The notes under the pieces are model-generated. The model worked only from the letters and a program-made list of their open reading frames with translations. It made no database searches and was not told where the DNA came from. Shown here piece after piece: positions 43,094-52,792 of a stretch of 64,000 nt of DNA. The DNA is from an uncultured Clostridia bacterium (GTDB taxonomy: Bacteria > Bacillota > Clostridia > Oscillospirales > Ruminococcaceae). Every line of letters starts with the position of its first letter. The first letter of the stretch is position 1. The stretch is taken from positions 62,001 through 126,000 of the forward strand of contig CANQXS010000005.1 of NCBI GenBank assembly GCA_947627875.1, given 5' to 3'. Both the position numbers and the translations under genes were made by a program.

Positions 43094-43912
43094 ATGAAAG
43101 GCTTTTTCAATCTGTTCAAGCGCTCGGCTCTCGAGCTCAAAAGCATTCGCTGCCTGACGTTTACCGCTATGCTTATAGCATTAGACCTCGCCATCAAGCT
43201 CACGACGACTGTCACCACGAGCGACACGCTTCATATTTCCTTCGCGTTTGTTGCGCTCGCGTCGGTCTCAATGCTCTACGGACCTACGGTAGGCTTCGCC
43301 GCCGGCGTAATAACCGACCTTCTGGGCTTTCTGATAAAGCCCTCCGGCGCGTTCGATATCCGCTTCACTCTTATCGAGGGTCTCGGGGCGCTGATTTACG
43401 GAATATTCCTCTATAACGCCCAGAACGACCGCTGGCTGATTCCCCGCGTAATTGCCGCAAAAACGACGGTAGTAATCGTCTGCAACCTCTGGCTCACGAC
43501 CTGGGCTGTGGCGTCGCTTGCGGGCAAGGGCTTTTTGGCGATGTTCCCCGCAAGGGCGATAAAAAACATAGTCCAGCTCCCGATCGATATAATACTCCTT
43601 GCGCTTATTCTGCCGCTTGTTCTCAAGGCGTGGCAGATGATCCCGGGCAACAAGCGGGTAATAGACGAAAAGCTCCTATTCTGCGACCAGAGCGTCGGTA
43701 AGGCGATGATAGCGCTCACCGTACTGATAATGATAATCGTATTCAGCCTCGGTTACGGCGCGCAGAACCTCAGCGACAAGCTTTCAGAGCTCAAGAGCAC
43801 CGTCAAATCTCAGGGCGAGCAGATAGAGAAGATGGACGGCGAAATATCCGAGCTTTATTCGCGCCTCGGCATAGAGCGCCCCGCGCCGGAAGAGAAGCAG
43901 ACCGCCGAATAA
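43094..43912 (+). CDS. folT: Folate ECF transporter S component
   Basis: This 272-residue membrane protein matches FolT, the folate-binding subunit of energy-coupling-factor transporters. It has about six helices, and GPTVGFAAGVITDLLGFLI and the following GAFDIRFTLIEGLGALIYG are typical of the family. Unlike usual FolT (about 180 residues) it has a long C-terminal extension ending in a predicted coiled coil (about 220-265). AAGGAGG precedes the ATG at 43094. The shared ECF module is not in this window. The THF riboswitch upstream supports the substrate. Confidence 0.9.
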   Translation: MKGFFNLFKRSALELKSIRCLTFTAMLIALDLAIKLTTTVTTSDTLHISFAFVALASVSMLYGPTVGFAAGVITDLLGFLIKPSGAFDIRFTLIEGLGALIYGIFLYNAQNDRWLIPRVIAAKTTVVIVCNLWLTTWAVASLAGKGFLAMFPARAIKNIVQLPIDIILLALILPLVLKAWQMIPGNKRVIDEKLLFCDQSVGKAMIALTVLIMIIVFSLGYGAQNLSDKLSELKSTVKSQGEQIEKMDGEISELYSRLGIERPAPEEKQTAE

Positions 43913-43928
43913 ATTAAAAATTTTCGGT

Positions 43929-43950
43929 CAAGCCTTTTTTAAAAGGCTTG
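43929..43950 (+). terminator. Hairpin after folT
   Basis: A perfect stem CAAGCCTTTT / AAAAGGCTTG lies 16 bp after the stop; it lacks a long T tail. Confidence 0.65.
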
Positions 43951-43961
43951 CGACGAGTCAA

Positions 43962-44044
43962 ATGCAAGCTGGTTTTGTAACCGTTCATACTTCGCGGGCA
44001 TAAACGCGCGCCCGCTCGTATTCTCGTACAAAACCCGCGTGCAT
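43962..44044. repeat. 83-bp inverted-repeat element, copy 1
   Basis: The ends are ATGCA-n4-GGTTTTGTA and TACAAAACC-n4-TGCAT. A second element of exactly the same length and with the same ends lies at 53502-53584. No gene is inside; it looks like a MITE or REP-type repeat. Confidence 0.75.
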
Positions 44045-44055
44045 CGGGCGAGAAG

Positions 44056-44168
44056 CCTTTGGTCGCGCTCCGCAGAGCGCGAAATCTTTTTACAAACAAA
44101 AATCAGGAGGGTAGTCAAAACAGTCCGGTGGACTGTTTTGACGTAGGGGACCCTATTAAGGGGTCCCC
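44056..44168 (+). repeat. Composite hairpin repeat, copy B
   Basis: Hairpins GCGCTC/GAGCGC, GTCAAAACAGTCC/GGACTGTTTTGAC and GGGGACCC/GGGTCCCC follow in order. The stretch aligns with the reverse complement of 20935-21058, including the A/T-rich spacer after the first hairpin. No coding potential is seen in the 398-bp gap between folT and the next gene. Confidence 0.7.
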
Positions 44169-44200
44169 TAAATCAGCTCCTTCAAAATTTCCTCAGGGTC

Positions 44201-44258
44201 TTGCAACATTTCAAAAACAGTAGTATAATAAAAGGCGGGGAGAAAATCTCCGCCTTTT
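44201..44258 (+). promoter_or_regulatory. Promoter with start-proximal hairpin
   Basis: TTGCAA and TATAAT (44224-44229) are separated by 17 bp. The transcript would begin almost at once with AAAGGCGGGGAG / CTCCGCCTTT, a stem followed by T, 60 bp before the SpoIIM-like gene. Confidence 0.6.
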
Positions 44259-44310
44259 CGCTCTCATATCGCCTGTCCCGAGAGAATATATTTTATCGGA
44301 GGTCGATGAT

Positions 44311-44892
44311 ATGAACGAAGAAACCCTGCGCCCGAGGGCGGTAAATTTAGATATAGCTCTGGCGGTCTCGGCGGCTGTCGGCGTTACCGCGGGAGTAATT
44401 CTAAGCATAAATATGGACGAGTCCGCACTCGTTTCTCTGAGCGGAGTGCCCCAAAAGCTCGCGCTCGCGGCTTCGGGCGGCTGGCTCAGGATCTTTATAA
44501 GCTCGTTTGCCGGAGCCGGTCTTCTGCTTTTGGCAGCGTTTCTGATGGGCTTTTGCGCTCTGGCTCAGCCTGCCGAGCTCCTTTTAACGGCTTTTCGCGG
44601 GCTCGGTCTCGGGGTATGCGTAAGGGGAGTATATCTCGGCGACGGCGTATTTAAGTCGCTCGCGGCTTTTCTGCCCTATGCTGTTTTATCGACCGGAGTT
44701 CTTGTTTTGGGCGCAAAAGAGGCTTTTCGGCTCTCAATGAGATATCTTTCTCTCTCGGTCACCGCCGAAAACCGCCTCGGAATAAAAAACGAAATACGGG
44801 ATTACGCCGTTAAATTTTTGATACTCGCCGTTCTGCTTGCCGTTTTCGCTATGGGCGACGCTTTGCTGGCAAAGCTTCTCTGCGGCGCGTGA
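44311..44892 (+). CDS. SpoIIM-like membrane protein
   Basis: This 193-residue protein has about five membrane helices. The stretch FLMGFCALAQPAELLLTAFRGLGLG resembles the core of stage II sporulation protein M/DUF95, where SpoIIM serves in septal peptidoglycan removal during engulfment. The similarity is partial and the length is a bit short, so the call is tentative. GGAGG precedes the ATG. It is 28 bp upstream of a DUF624 gene, probably in one operon. Confidence 0.6.
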   Translation: MNEETLRPRAVNLDIALAVSAAVGVTAGVILSINMDESALVSLSGVPQKLALAASGGWLRIFISSFAGAGLLLLAAFLMGFCALAQPAELLLTAFRGLGLGVCVRGVYLGDGVFKSLAAFLPYAVLSTGVLVLGAKEAFRLSMRYLSLSVTAENRLGIKNEIRDYAVKFLILAVLLAVFAMGDALLAKLLCGA

Positions 44893-44920
44893 CGTTTATT
44901 ACTGAAAGGAAGTCGGAATT

Positions 44921-45805
44921 ATGGGACTGTTTTCAAATTACGAAAGAGTGGGAAAGGGCGTCTCGAAGGACCCCGATAAAAAAATCGCGCTGTTTCGGTT
45001 TATCGACATTTATTTTTCTCACTTCTCAAAGCTTATAATTCTGAATTTCATCTTTATAATCGCGCTTCTGCCCTTCGCGGGGCTTATGCTCCTCGAATAC
45101 TACGGCATCGGGAATATGGTGTTTTACACCGTATTCGTCGCTCTCGGAATATTCGTCGGTCCTGCGGTCTGCGGCTTTATGAAGGTTTTAAGAAACATCT
45201 CCTGCCGCCGCCCCGTGTTTCTCTGGTCGGATTTCTGGCGCGCATTCGGCAGCAATTTCAAGCAGGGCGCTGTAATGGGCGTTATAGATATGCTCTTTAT
45301 CGTCGCGATGTCCTTTGCCTTCCCGATGTATTTCAACCTCGCTCAGGGCAATTCCGTATTTAACATTCCGTTTGTAATATGCCTTGTCACCTCATTTTTG
45401 TTCCTGATGATGCATTTTTACATCTACCTGCTCATCGTTTCAACAACGCTCAACCTATGGCAGATACTCAAAAACTCCCTCTATCTCACCGCTATCGAAA
45501 TAAAGTCGAGCATCGTGAACCTTCTGACGACCGTCATAGTCGTGCTCGCGGTAATAGTTCTGTTCCCGTGGTCGGCTTTTGCAATAGTTGTTCTGCCGTC
45601 GTTTTTGGGGCTTCTCTACGCTTTCAACTGCTTCCCCGCGATACGCAAGCACGTCATCCAGCCCTATTATGAGGAGCGCGGCGAGCAGATGCCCGAGCTG
45701 AGCTACACCCAGCCCTCGGAGGGCGAGGCGGTGTTTGTCGATACCCCCGAGACCGAGATACCCCAGGAGCCTCCGAAAAAGCAGAAGAACAAAAAAATCA
45801 GATAA
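44921..45805 (+). CDS. DUF624 (YesL-like) membrane protein
   Basis: This 294-residue protein has about five membrane helices and the YesL/DUF624 start, with a cluster FRFIDIYFSHFSKLIILNFIF. The C-terminal tail is hydrophilic, Pro/Glu-rich, and ends with Lys residues. YesL-type proteins often sit near glycan-uptake genes, but the role is unknown and no such genes adjoin it. AAAGGAAG precedes the ATG. A terminator follows. Confidence 0.82.
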   Translation: MGLFSNYERVGKGVSKDPDKKIALFRFIDIYFSHFSKLIILNFIFIIALLPFAGLMLLEYYGIGNMVFYTVFVALGIFVGPAVCGFMKVLRNISCRRPVFLWSDFWRAFGSNFKQGAVMGVIDMLFIVAMSFAFPMYFNLAQGNSVFNIPFVICLVTSFLFLMMHFYIYLLIVSTTLNLWQILKNSLYLTAIEIKSSIVNLLTTVIVVLAVIVLFPWSAFAIVVLPSFLGLLYAFNCFPAIRKHVIQPYYEERGEQMPELSYTQPSEGEAVFVDTPETEIPQEPPKKQKNKKIR

Positions 45806-45808
45806 ACG

Positions 45809-45844
45809 TAAAAAACACGTCTGTACATACAGGCGTGTCTTTTT
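45809..45844 (+). terminator. Intrinsic terminator
   Basis: AAAAACACG / CGTGTCTTTTT with an inner CTGTA/TACAG stem and a T run. Just beyond it (45883-45906) lies another GGGGAACCC / GGGGCTCCCC hairpin like those of the composite repeats. Confidence 0.8.
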
Positions 45845-45919
45845 AGACGGCTCTCCTATGTTCGGGCGATGCGGGGGCTTTGCGGGGAACCCTTTCGGGG
45901 CTCCCCGTAAGAGCAATGC

Positions 45920-46096
45920 TCACATAAACATAGCGCCCAAAATGTCCATCATATTGCCGACGGAGTGCATCGCCTTCATTGTGTTTGACTTGAAGCGGCG
46001 CTTTTCGTTCTTTGTGGCGTTGGTCAGGGCGTAGGTCACGACTCCCGCAGCCATTCCCACAGCCACTCCCTTGCAGACAGATGATACGTTTACCAT
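45920..46096 (-). CDS. 58-residue small membrane-associated protein
   Basis: This short ORF starts at an ATG 9 bp after AAAGGAAG. It has one weak membrane helix (VCKGVAVGMAAGVVTYALT), then a basic stretch and MHSVGNMMDILGAMFM. I do not recognise the family, though short Gly/Ala-rich helices like this are common in Clostridia. It is divergent from the pyridoxal kinase gene. Confidence 0.65.
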   Translation of the reverse strand: MVNVSSVCKGVAVGMAAGVVTYALTNATKNEKRRFKSNTMKAMHSVGNMMDILGAMFM

Positions 46097-46169
46097 TGAG
46101 AATACTTCCTTTCGGATGATTGTGAAGATATTCTTTGCCGATTTTCCGAAAATAAACATAAAAAAGCGG

Positions 46170-46198
46170 TTGTTTTTGCCGTAAAGAAATGGTAGAAT
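46170..46198 (+). promoter_or_regulatory. Promoter of pdxY-like operon
   Basis: TTGTTT and TAGAAT are separated by 17 bp. Confidence 0.55.
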
Positions 46199-46252
46199 AA
46201 TATGCAGACACAGGCTTTTATTCTGCCTGAATTTTCCTATGAAGGTGATTTT

Positions 46253-47113
46253 ATGCCGGAACTCAAGCGCGTAGCCGCTATTCACGATATATCGGGGGTC
46301 GGGCGGTGCTCGCTCTCGGTCATTCTTCCCTCGCTCTCGGTAATGGGAATACAGGTCTGCCCCGTGCCGACCGCTCTTTTGTCGACCCATACCAACGGCT
46401 TCGGTGAGGTAGTTTTAAAGGATATGACCGAATATATCCCCGAGGCGCTCTCTCATTATGTCTCCGCAGGCATCGGCTTCGACTGTATCTATTCCGGATT
46501 TTTGGCTTCTCAGGCTCAGGTCAGCCACTGTCTCGAATTTATGGACAGCTATAAGTCGGCTCTGAGGGTGGTCGACCCGGTCATGGGCGACGGCGGCAAG
46601 CGCTACCGCACCTATGACGACGCCCTCTGCGAGCGAATGGGGGAGCTCGTCGCCGCCGCGGATATTATTACTCCCAATCTTACCGAAGCCGCGATACTCC
46701 TCGGTGCTCAGTACCCGAGCGCTCCTCTGACCGTGAGCGAGCTTAAGCAGATGCTTGTCAAGCTCTCGGCGAAAGGACCTAAGACCGTTGTCATCACAAG
46801 CGTTATGACCGCCGACGGCGAGACCTGCAACGTAGGCTACGACAGCGAACACAGCGCCTTCTGGCGCGTTCCCTACGAGATGATACCCAAGAGCTACCCC
46901 GGGACGGGCGACCTCTTCGCGAGTATCCTCACCGGCGGTCTGCTTTTGGGCGACAGCCTGCCGATAGCCATGTGCCGCGCGACAGCATTCTGCGAATACG
47001 CAATAAAAACCACCTTCGGCTACGGCGCGCCGGTCCGCGAGGGGGTAATGCTCGAAAAGTGCCTGCCGATGCTCGTCGAGCAGCGCAGCTATACCCAATA
47101 CCGCAGGCTCTGA
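46253..47113 (+). CDS. pdxY: Pyridoxal/pyridoxamine kinase family
   Basis: This 286-residue ribokinase-fold enzyme phosphorylates B6 vitamers to make PLP or PMP. RVAAIHDISGVGRCSLSVILP is the family N-terminus, and the catalytic anion-hole motif is YPGTGDLFASIL (about 221-232). VVDPVMGDGGKRY is also typical. The ATG at 46253 has GAAGGTG upstream. It starts a run of four genes (trmL, two P-loop kinases) with short gaps. Confidence 0.88.
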   Translation: MPELKRVAAIHDISGVGRCSLSVILPSLSVMGIQVCPVPTALLSTHTNGFGEVVLKDMTEYIPEALSHYVSAGIGFDCIYSGFLASQAQVSHCLEFMDSYKSALRVVDPVMGDGGKRYRTYDDALCERMGELVAAADIITPNLTEAAILLGAQYPSAPLTVSELKQMLVKLSAKGPKTVVITSVMTADGETCNVGYDSEHSAFWRVPYEMIPKSYPGTGDLFASILTGGLLLGDSLPIAMCRATAFCEYAIKTTFGYGAPVREGVMLEKCLPMLVEQRSYTQYRRL

Positions 47114-47124
47114 GAGGTGATAAA

Positions 47125-47622
47125 ATGACTCTTAACATTGTTTTGGTCGAGCCGCAGATTCCTCAGAATACGGGCAACATCTCCCGAACCTGCGCGGTCA
47201 CGGGAGCAAGGCTCCACCTTGTAAAGCCCCTCGGCTTCGAGGTCACCGATAAAAACCTAAAGCGCGCGGGTCTCGATTACTGGGACAAGCTCGACGTCAC
47301 CTATTACGATTCCCTCGCCGATTTCTTTGAAAAAACCGCCGGCGGAAAGTATTATTACTTTACAACCAAGGGCAGGAACGTCTACACCGAAATAAGCTAC
47401 CCCGACGGCTGTTATATCCTCTTCGGCAGGGAGGACGCAGGGCTCCCCGAGGAGCTTTTGCACGCCAACCCCGCCGATTGCGTCCGACTTCCTATGCGTC
47501 CGACACTTCGCAGCCTCAACCTCTCGAACACCGTTGCGATAGCCGCCTACGAGATACTGCGGCAGTGGGATTTTCCCGACCTTGAGCGCGAGGGCAGGCT
47601 CACCAAATTTGAATGGGAGTGA
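47125..47622 (+). CDS. trmL: tRNA (cytidine(34)-2'-O)-methyltransferase
   Basis: This 165-residue SPOUT enzyme methylates the wobble nucleotide of certain tRNA-Leu. It begins MTLNIVLVEPQIPQNTGNISRTC and has LFGREDAGLPEELL and LRSLNLSNTVAIAAYE, the knotted SAM-binding site. GAGGTG lies upstream of the ATG. It overlaps no gene and lies 11 bp after pdxY. Confidence 0.93.
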   Translation: MTLNIVLVEPQIPQNTGNISRTCAVTGARLHLVKPLGFEVTDKNLKRAGLDYWDKLDVTYYDSLADFFEKTAGGKYYYFTTKGRNVYTEISYPDGCYILFGREDAGLPEELLHANPADCVRLPMRPTLRSLNLSNTVAIAAYEILRQWDFPDLEREGRLTKFEWE

Positions 47623-47626
47623 AGCT

Positions 47627-48103
47627 ATGGCAAGAATAATAATCACCTGCGGAAAGCTCTGCTCCGGCAAGACCACCTATTCAAAGCGCCTTGCCAAGGA
47701 GATAGGCGCGGTCCGCCTCTCGGCCGACGAGATAACCCTTTTGCTACTCGGTCCCTTCGCGGGGGATATTTTAGACGAATACTTCCAAAAGCTCGAAAAA
47801 TACCTTATGGAAAAGTCTCTCGAAGCCGCCGAAGCTGGCGTGAGCTCGGTTATCGACCTCGGGCTCTGGACCAAAGCCGAGCGCGAAAAGGTAAGAAAGT
47901 TCTACCGCGAAAGGGGAGCGGAATGCGAAATCCATTACCTTAAAGTCCCCGACGGCGTTTGGCGCGAAAGAATAGAAAAGCGCAACCGCGAGATAGAGGC
48001 GGGGCTCACCGAAGCCTACCCCGTCGATGAAAACCTTTTGAAGAAGTTCGAGAGCTTCTTTGAGGAGCCTTCGCCCGGCGAGGTCGACGCTATTATAGAC
48101 TGA
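47627..48103 (+). CDS. Small AAA-type P-loop kinase
   Basis: This 158-residue protein has the Walker A GKLCSGKTTYS (about 9-19) and LGLWTKAEREKVRKFY, as in AAA_33-type nucleotide or antibiotic kinases. Substrate is unknown. It begins 4 bp after trmL and is followed by another small P-loop protein. Confidence 0.8.
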   Translation: MARIIITCGKLCSGKTTYSKRLAKEIGAVRLSADEITLLLLGPFAGDILDEYFQKLEKYLMEKSLEAAEAGVSSVIDLGLWTKAEREKVRKFYRERGAECEIHYLKVPDGVWRERIEKRNREIEAGLTEAYPVDENLLKKFESFFEEPSPGEVDAIID

Positions 48104-48117
48104 AAGGAGATACAGCG

Positions 48118-48624
48118 ATGATTTTATGGATAGACGGACCTTACGGAGTCGGAAAGAGCACTCTTGCCGAAGCGCTCCACGGGCTGAGACCAGAAAGCTT
48201 TGTCTTTGACGCCGAAGAGGTCGGCAACGCGGTCAGAGACAACCTTCCGACTAATACATACAGCGAAGTTTTCGAGGGCTATCCGCTCTGGTTTAAGTTC
48301 TGCTCCGAGCTTCTGCTCGAAATTTCCAAGAGCTTTTTGGGCGACATTTTCATTCCTATGACCCTTATATACCCCGATTCCTTTGAAAAAGCAGCCGCGC
48401 CCCTGCGCGAATACGGCATAGATATCAGGCATATCCTTCTGGAATCGGATTATGAGACCGTCCGCGGCAGGATCTTGGAAAGAGGCGAGGACGAAGACTG
48501 CTGGTGTATTGAAAACATCGGGCTCTGCCTTGAGAATCAGGCGAAATTCAAAGACGTTATAAGGATAAAGTCGGTCGGCGCGGCTGCAAAAGAGCTCGCA
48601 GAAGAAGTTTTGCACCTGATTTGA
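48118..48624 (+). CDS. TmrB-like ATP-binding protein
   Basis: This 168-residue protein starts MILWIDGPYGVGKSTLAEAL, with Walker A at 8-15, and then FVFDAEEVGNAVRDNLP. This pattern resembles TmrB, the Bacillus tunicamycin-resistance protein, and related AAA_18-type kinases. Whether it gives any resistance is unknown. AAAGGAG precedes the ATG. It ends the pdxY operon. Confidence 0.75.
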   Translation: MILWIDGPYGVGKSTLAEALHGLRPESFVFDAEEVGNAVRDNLPTNTYSEVFEGYPLWFKFCSELLLEISKSFLGDIFIPMTLIYPDSFEKAAAPLREYGIDIRHILLESDYETVRGRILERGEDEDCWCIENIGLCLENQAKFKDVIRIKSVGAAAKELAEEVLHLI

Positions 48625-48644
48625 CGAAAATTTTTCTCAAACTA

Positions 48645-48673
48645 TTGCTATTTCGCGGGAAATTTAGTATAAT
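48645..48673 (+). promoter_or_regulatory. Promoter of pgk operon
   Basis: TTGCTA and TATAAT are separated by 17 bp. Confidence 0.75.
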
Positions 48674-48723
48674 ATAACCGGCACGTTTTACCGACGTATT
48701 TTTTTTGAAAAGGAGATATAATT

Positions 48724-49944
48724 ATGGCAGGTTTAAACAAAGTTTCAGTCGATGATCTTTCGGTCAGAGGCAAAAAAGTTCTCGTGAGGGTCGATTTCAA
48801 CGTACCCCTCAAGGACGGCAAGATCACCAACGACAACAGGATCACCGCCGCTTTGCCGACGATCAATAAGCTTGTAGCCGACGGGGCAAAGGTGGTCCTT
48901 TGCTCGCATCTCGGCAAGCCGAAGAACGGTCCCGAGGATAAGTTCTCGCTTGCTCCCGCAGCCGAAAGGCTTGCCCAGCTCGTGAACACCAACGTTATAT
49001 TCGCCAAGGACGACGCCGTTGTCGGCGATAACGCAAAGAAGGCAGTCGCCGAAATGAAGGAGGGCGAGATAGTCGTCCTCGAAAACACCCGCTTCAGGGG
49101 CAACGACGAGACCAAGAACGGCGAGGGCTTCTCTAAAGAGCTCGCAGACCTCGTCGACGGTCAGGTATTCGTTATGGACGCCTTCGGCTCTGCCCACCGC
49201 GCCCACGCTTCCACAGTCGGCGTGACCAAGTTCGTAAAAGAGACCGCCGTCGGCTATCTTATGCAGAAGGAAATCGCCTACCTCGGCAACGCCGTCGAGA
49301 ACCCCGTCAGACCGTTCGTAGCCGTTCTGGGCGGCGCGAAAGTCGCCGATAAGCTTAACGTCATCTCTAACCTTTTGGAGAAGTGCGACACTCTCATCAT
49401 CGGCGGCGGCATGGCATATACCTTCCTCAAGGCAAAGGGCTGCGAGATAGGCAAGTCGCTCGTTGACGACGAAAAGCTCGACTACTGCCGCGAGATGCTC
49501 AAAAAGGCCGACGACCTCGGCAAGAAGCTCCTTCTTCCCGTCGACACCGTCGTAGCCGATTCCTTCCCTGACCCGATCGACGCTCCTATCGCTGTCGAGA
49601 CCGTTTCTGCCGAAGCCATTCCCGCCGACAAGATGGGTCTTGACATCGGCGAAGAGACCGACAAGCTCTTCTGCGAAGCCGTTTCCGGCGCTAAAACTGT
49701 CGTATGGAACGGTCCTATGGGCGTGTTCGAGAACCCCGTTCTCGCCAAGGGAACTCTTGCAGTAGCCAAGGCTATGGCAGAGACCGACGCCACCACCGTT
49801 ATCGGCGGCGGAGATTCCGCTGCGGCAGTCATCAACCTCGGCTTTGCCGATAAGATGACTCACATCTCCACCGGCGGCGGAGCCTCCCTTGAATACCTCG
49901 AGGGCAAGGGTCTTCCCGGCGTTGACGCCATTGCAGACAGGTAA
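48724..49944 (+). CDS. pgk: Phosphoglycerate kinase
   Basis: This 406-residue enzyme transfers phosphate between 1,3-bisphosphoglycerate and ADP in glycolysis. [12 protein letters not shown] and the C-terminal [11 protein letters not shown] are intact, and the length is usual. AAAAGGAG precedes the ATG. It leads the set pgk, a small membrane protein, tpiA and gpmI. No gap or eno gene is in the window. Confidence 0.97.
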   Translation: MAGLNKVSVDDLSVRGKKVLVRVDFNVPLKDGKITNDNRITAALPTINKLVADGAKVVLCSHLGKPKNGPEDKFSLAPAAERLAQLVNTNVIFAKDDAVVGDNAKKAVAEMKEGEIVVLENTRFRGNDETKNGEGFSKELADLVDGQVFVMDAFGSAHRAHASTVGVTKFVKETAVGYLMQKEIAYLGNAVENPVRPFVAVLGGAKVADKLNVISNLLEKCDTLIIGGGMAYTFLKAKGCEIGKSLVDDEKLDYCREMLKKADDLGKKLLLPVDTVVADSFPDPIDAPIAVETVSAEAIPADKMGLDIGEETDKLFCEAVSGAKTVVWNGPMGVFENPVLAKGTLAVAKAMAETDATTVIGGGDSAAAVINLGFADKMTHISTGGGASLEYLEGKGLPGVDAIADR

Positions 49945-50008
49945 TTTATTGCTGAGCAGGCAGGGCGGCAGGCTCTGTCTGCTCTTAATTTGAAAGAGGT
50001 CTGATATT

Positions 50009-50173
50009 ATGTTGAAAAAGCTTGAAGCGGTCAGACGGAGCGCCGACGGCAAAATCCTGTTTTATTTACTTTTGGGGGCGATTGTCGGAATGACCGTGGG
50101 GCTTCTGTTTTCGCCTAAGTATATGGGATGCTTTAACGGATGCGGCAATACCGTATCCGGTGAAAATAACTGA
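50009..50173 (+). CDS. 54-residue membrane protein between pgk and tpiA
   Basis: This ORF starts with ATG after GAAAGAGG and ends 14 bp before tpiA. It encodes a basic N-terminus, then a membrane helix LFYLLLGAIVGMTVGLLFSPKYMG, which resembles the YtxH pattern, and a short Cys-containing tail (CFNGCGN). Function is unknown. Its frame fills the gap between two glycolytic genes, which supports it as real. Confidence 0.65.
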   Translation: MLKKLEAVRRSADGKILFYLLLGAIVGMTVGLLFSPKYMGCFNGCGNTVSGENN

Positions 50174-50187
50174 TATAGGAGATTTAT

Positions 50188-50955
50188 ATGAACAAAAACG
50201 TTAGAAAAGCCGTTATAGCAGGCAACTGGAAGATGAACAAGACCCGCCCCGAGGCGAAGGAGCTCATCGAAGCTATAAAGCCGCTCGCCGAGAACGCAGG
50301 CTGCGAAGTGGTCGTATGCGTTCCGTTTACCAACCTCGAGACCGCCGTGAACGCCGTCAAGGGAACGAATATCCGCGTCGGCGCGCAGAACTGCCACTTT
50401 GAAAAGTCCGGAGCCTTTACAGGCGAGATCTCTGCCGATATGCTCGTTGAGCTCGGCGTCGAATACGTCATTTTGGGTCACAGCGAGCGCAGGCAGTATT
50501 TCGGCGAGACCGACGAGACCGTCAATAAGCGCCTCAAAACTGCCCTTGCCGCAGGCTTAAAGCCGATAGTATGCGTCGGCGAGCTTCTCTGGGAGCGCGA
50601 GTGCGGCATAACCGAGGAGGTCCTCGGCAAGCAGTGCAAGCTCGACTTCTTCGGAATTTCGCCTGAAGATATGCGCAAGACCGTTATCGCCTACGAGCCC
50701 GTCTGGGCGATCGGCACCGGCAGGACCGCCACCGCCGAGCAGGCGCAGGAAGCCTGCAAATACATCCGCGGCGTTATCGCCTCGATTTTCGGAGCCGAAG
50801 TTGCCGAAGCCGTCACCGTTCAGTACGGCGGCTCGATGAACGCCAAAAACGCTGCCGAGCTCCTCTCTAAGGTCGACGTCGACGGCGGACTTATCGGCGG
50901 AGCCTCCCTCAAAGCCCCCGATTTCGGCGAAATAATAAAGGCTGCAAGCGTCTGA
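50188..50955 (+). CDS. tpiA: Triosephosphate isomerase
   Basis: This 255-residue TIM-barrel enzyme interconverts dihydroxyacetone phosphate and glyceraldehyde-3-phosphate. AGNWKMNKT, VILGHSERRQYFGE (His), and the catalytic Glu in AYEPVWAIGTGRTAT are present. AGGAG lies before the ATG. It follows the 54-residue ORF and precedes gpmI. Confidence 0.97.
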   Translation: MNKNVRKAVIAGNWKMNKTRPEAKELIEAIKPLAENAGCEVVVCVPFTNLETAVNAVKGTNIRVGAQNCHFEKSGAFTGEISADMLVELGVEYVILGHSERRQYFGETDETVNKRLKTALAAGLKPIVCVGELLWERECGITEEVLGKQCKLDFFGISPEDMRKTVIAYEPVWAIGTGRTATAEQAQEACKYIRGVIASIFGAEVAEAVTVQYGGSMNAKNAAELLSKVDVDGGLIGGASLKAPDFGEIIKAASV

Positions 50956-50961
50956 CGCAGT

Positions 50962-51060
50962 AAAGCATATTGGCTTTACAACGTGTGAAAAGTAACCTAA
51001 GACGCGGCTTTTCACAATATGATACATTTAAAATCTGTAAAGCTTTTAAGCTTTACAGAT
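50962..51060 (+). other. Three hairpins between tpiA and gpmI
   Basis: TAAAGC/GCTTTA (50962-50979), GTGAAAAG/CTTTTCAC (about 50985-51014) and a perfect 28-bp palindrome with 13-bp arms ATCTGTAAAGCTT / AAGCTTTACAGAT (51033-51060). None has a T tail. They may stabilise or process the operon mRNA. Confidence 0.6.
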
Positions 51061-51098
51061 ACATTAGCGCGATTTAAATTTGAAAGGAAGATTTTCAT

Positions 51099-52664
<1,566 letters not shown>

Positions 52665-52714
52665 CCGCAAGCCCGCAATATTAGAATTTGTCAATATTCA
52701 ATGCATTTACATCA

Positions 52715-52743
52715 TTGAAAATTGACGCAAAAAAGGGTACAAT
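52715..52743 (+). promoter_or_regulatory. Promoter of second secreted protein
   Basis: TTGAAA and TACAAT are separated by 17 bp, followed by a GGTAAA/TTTACC hairpin in the leader. Confidence 0.6.
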
Positions 52744-52792
52744 ATCATTAGGTAAAAATTTACCGAATCATTTAAGTTTGGAGGAACACACA

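Noticed and set aside
48745-50052. A 435-codon open frame antisense to pgk
   Set aside because: It is the mirror of a highly biased pgk coding frame, has no ribosome site and no recognisable family. The forward frame is unambiguous pgk.
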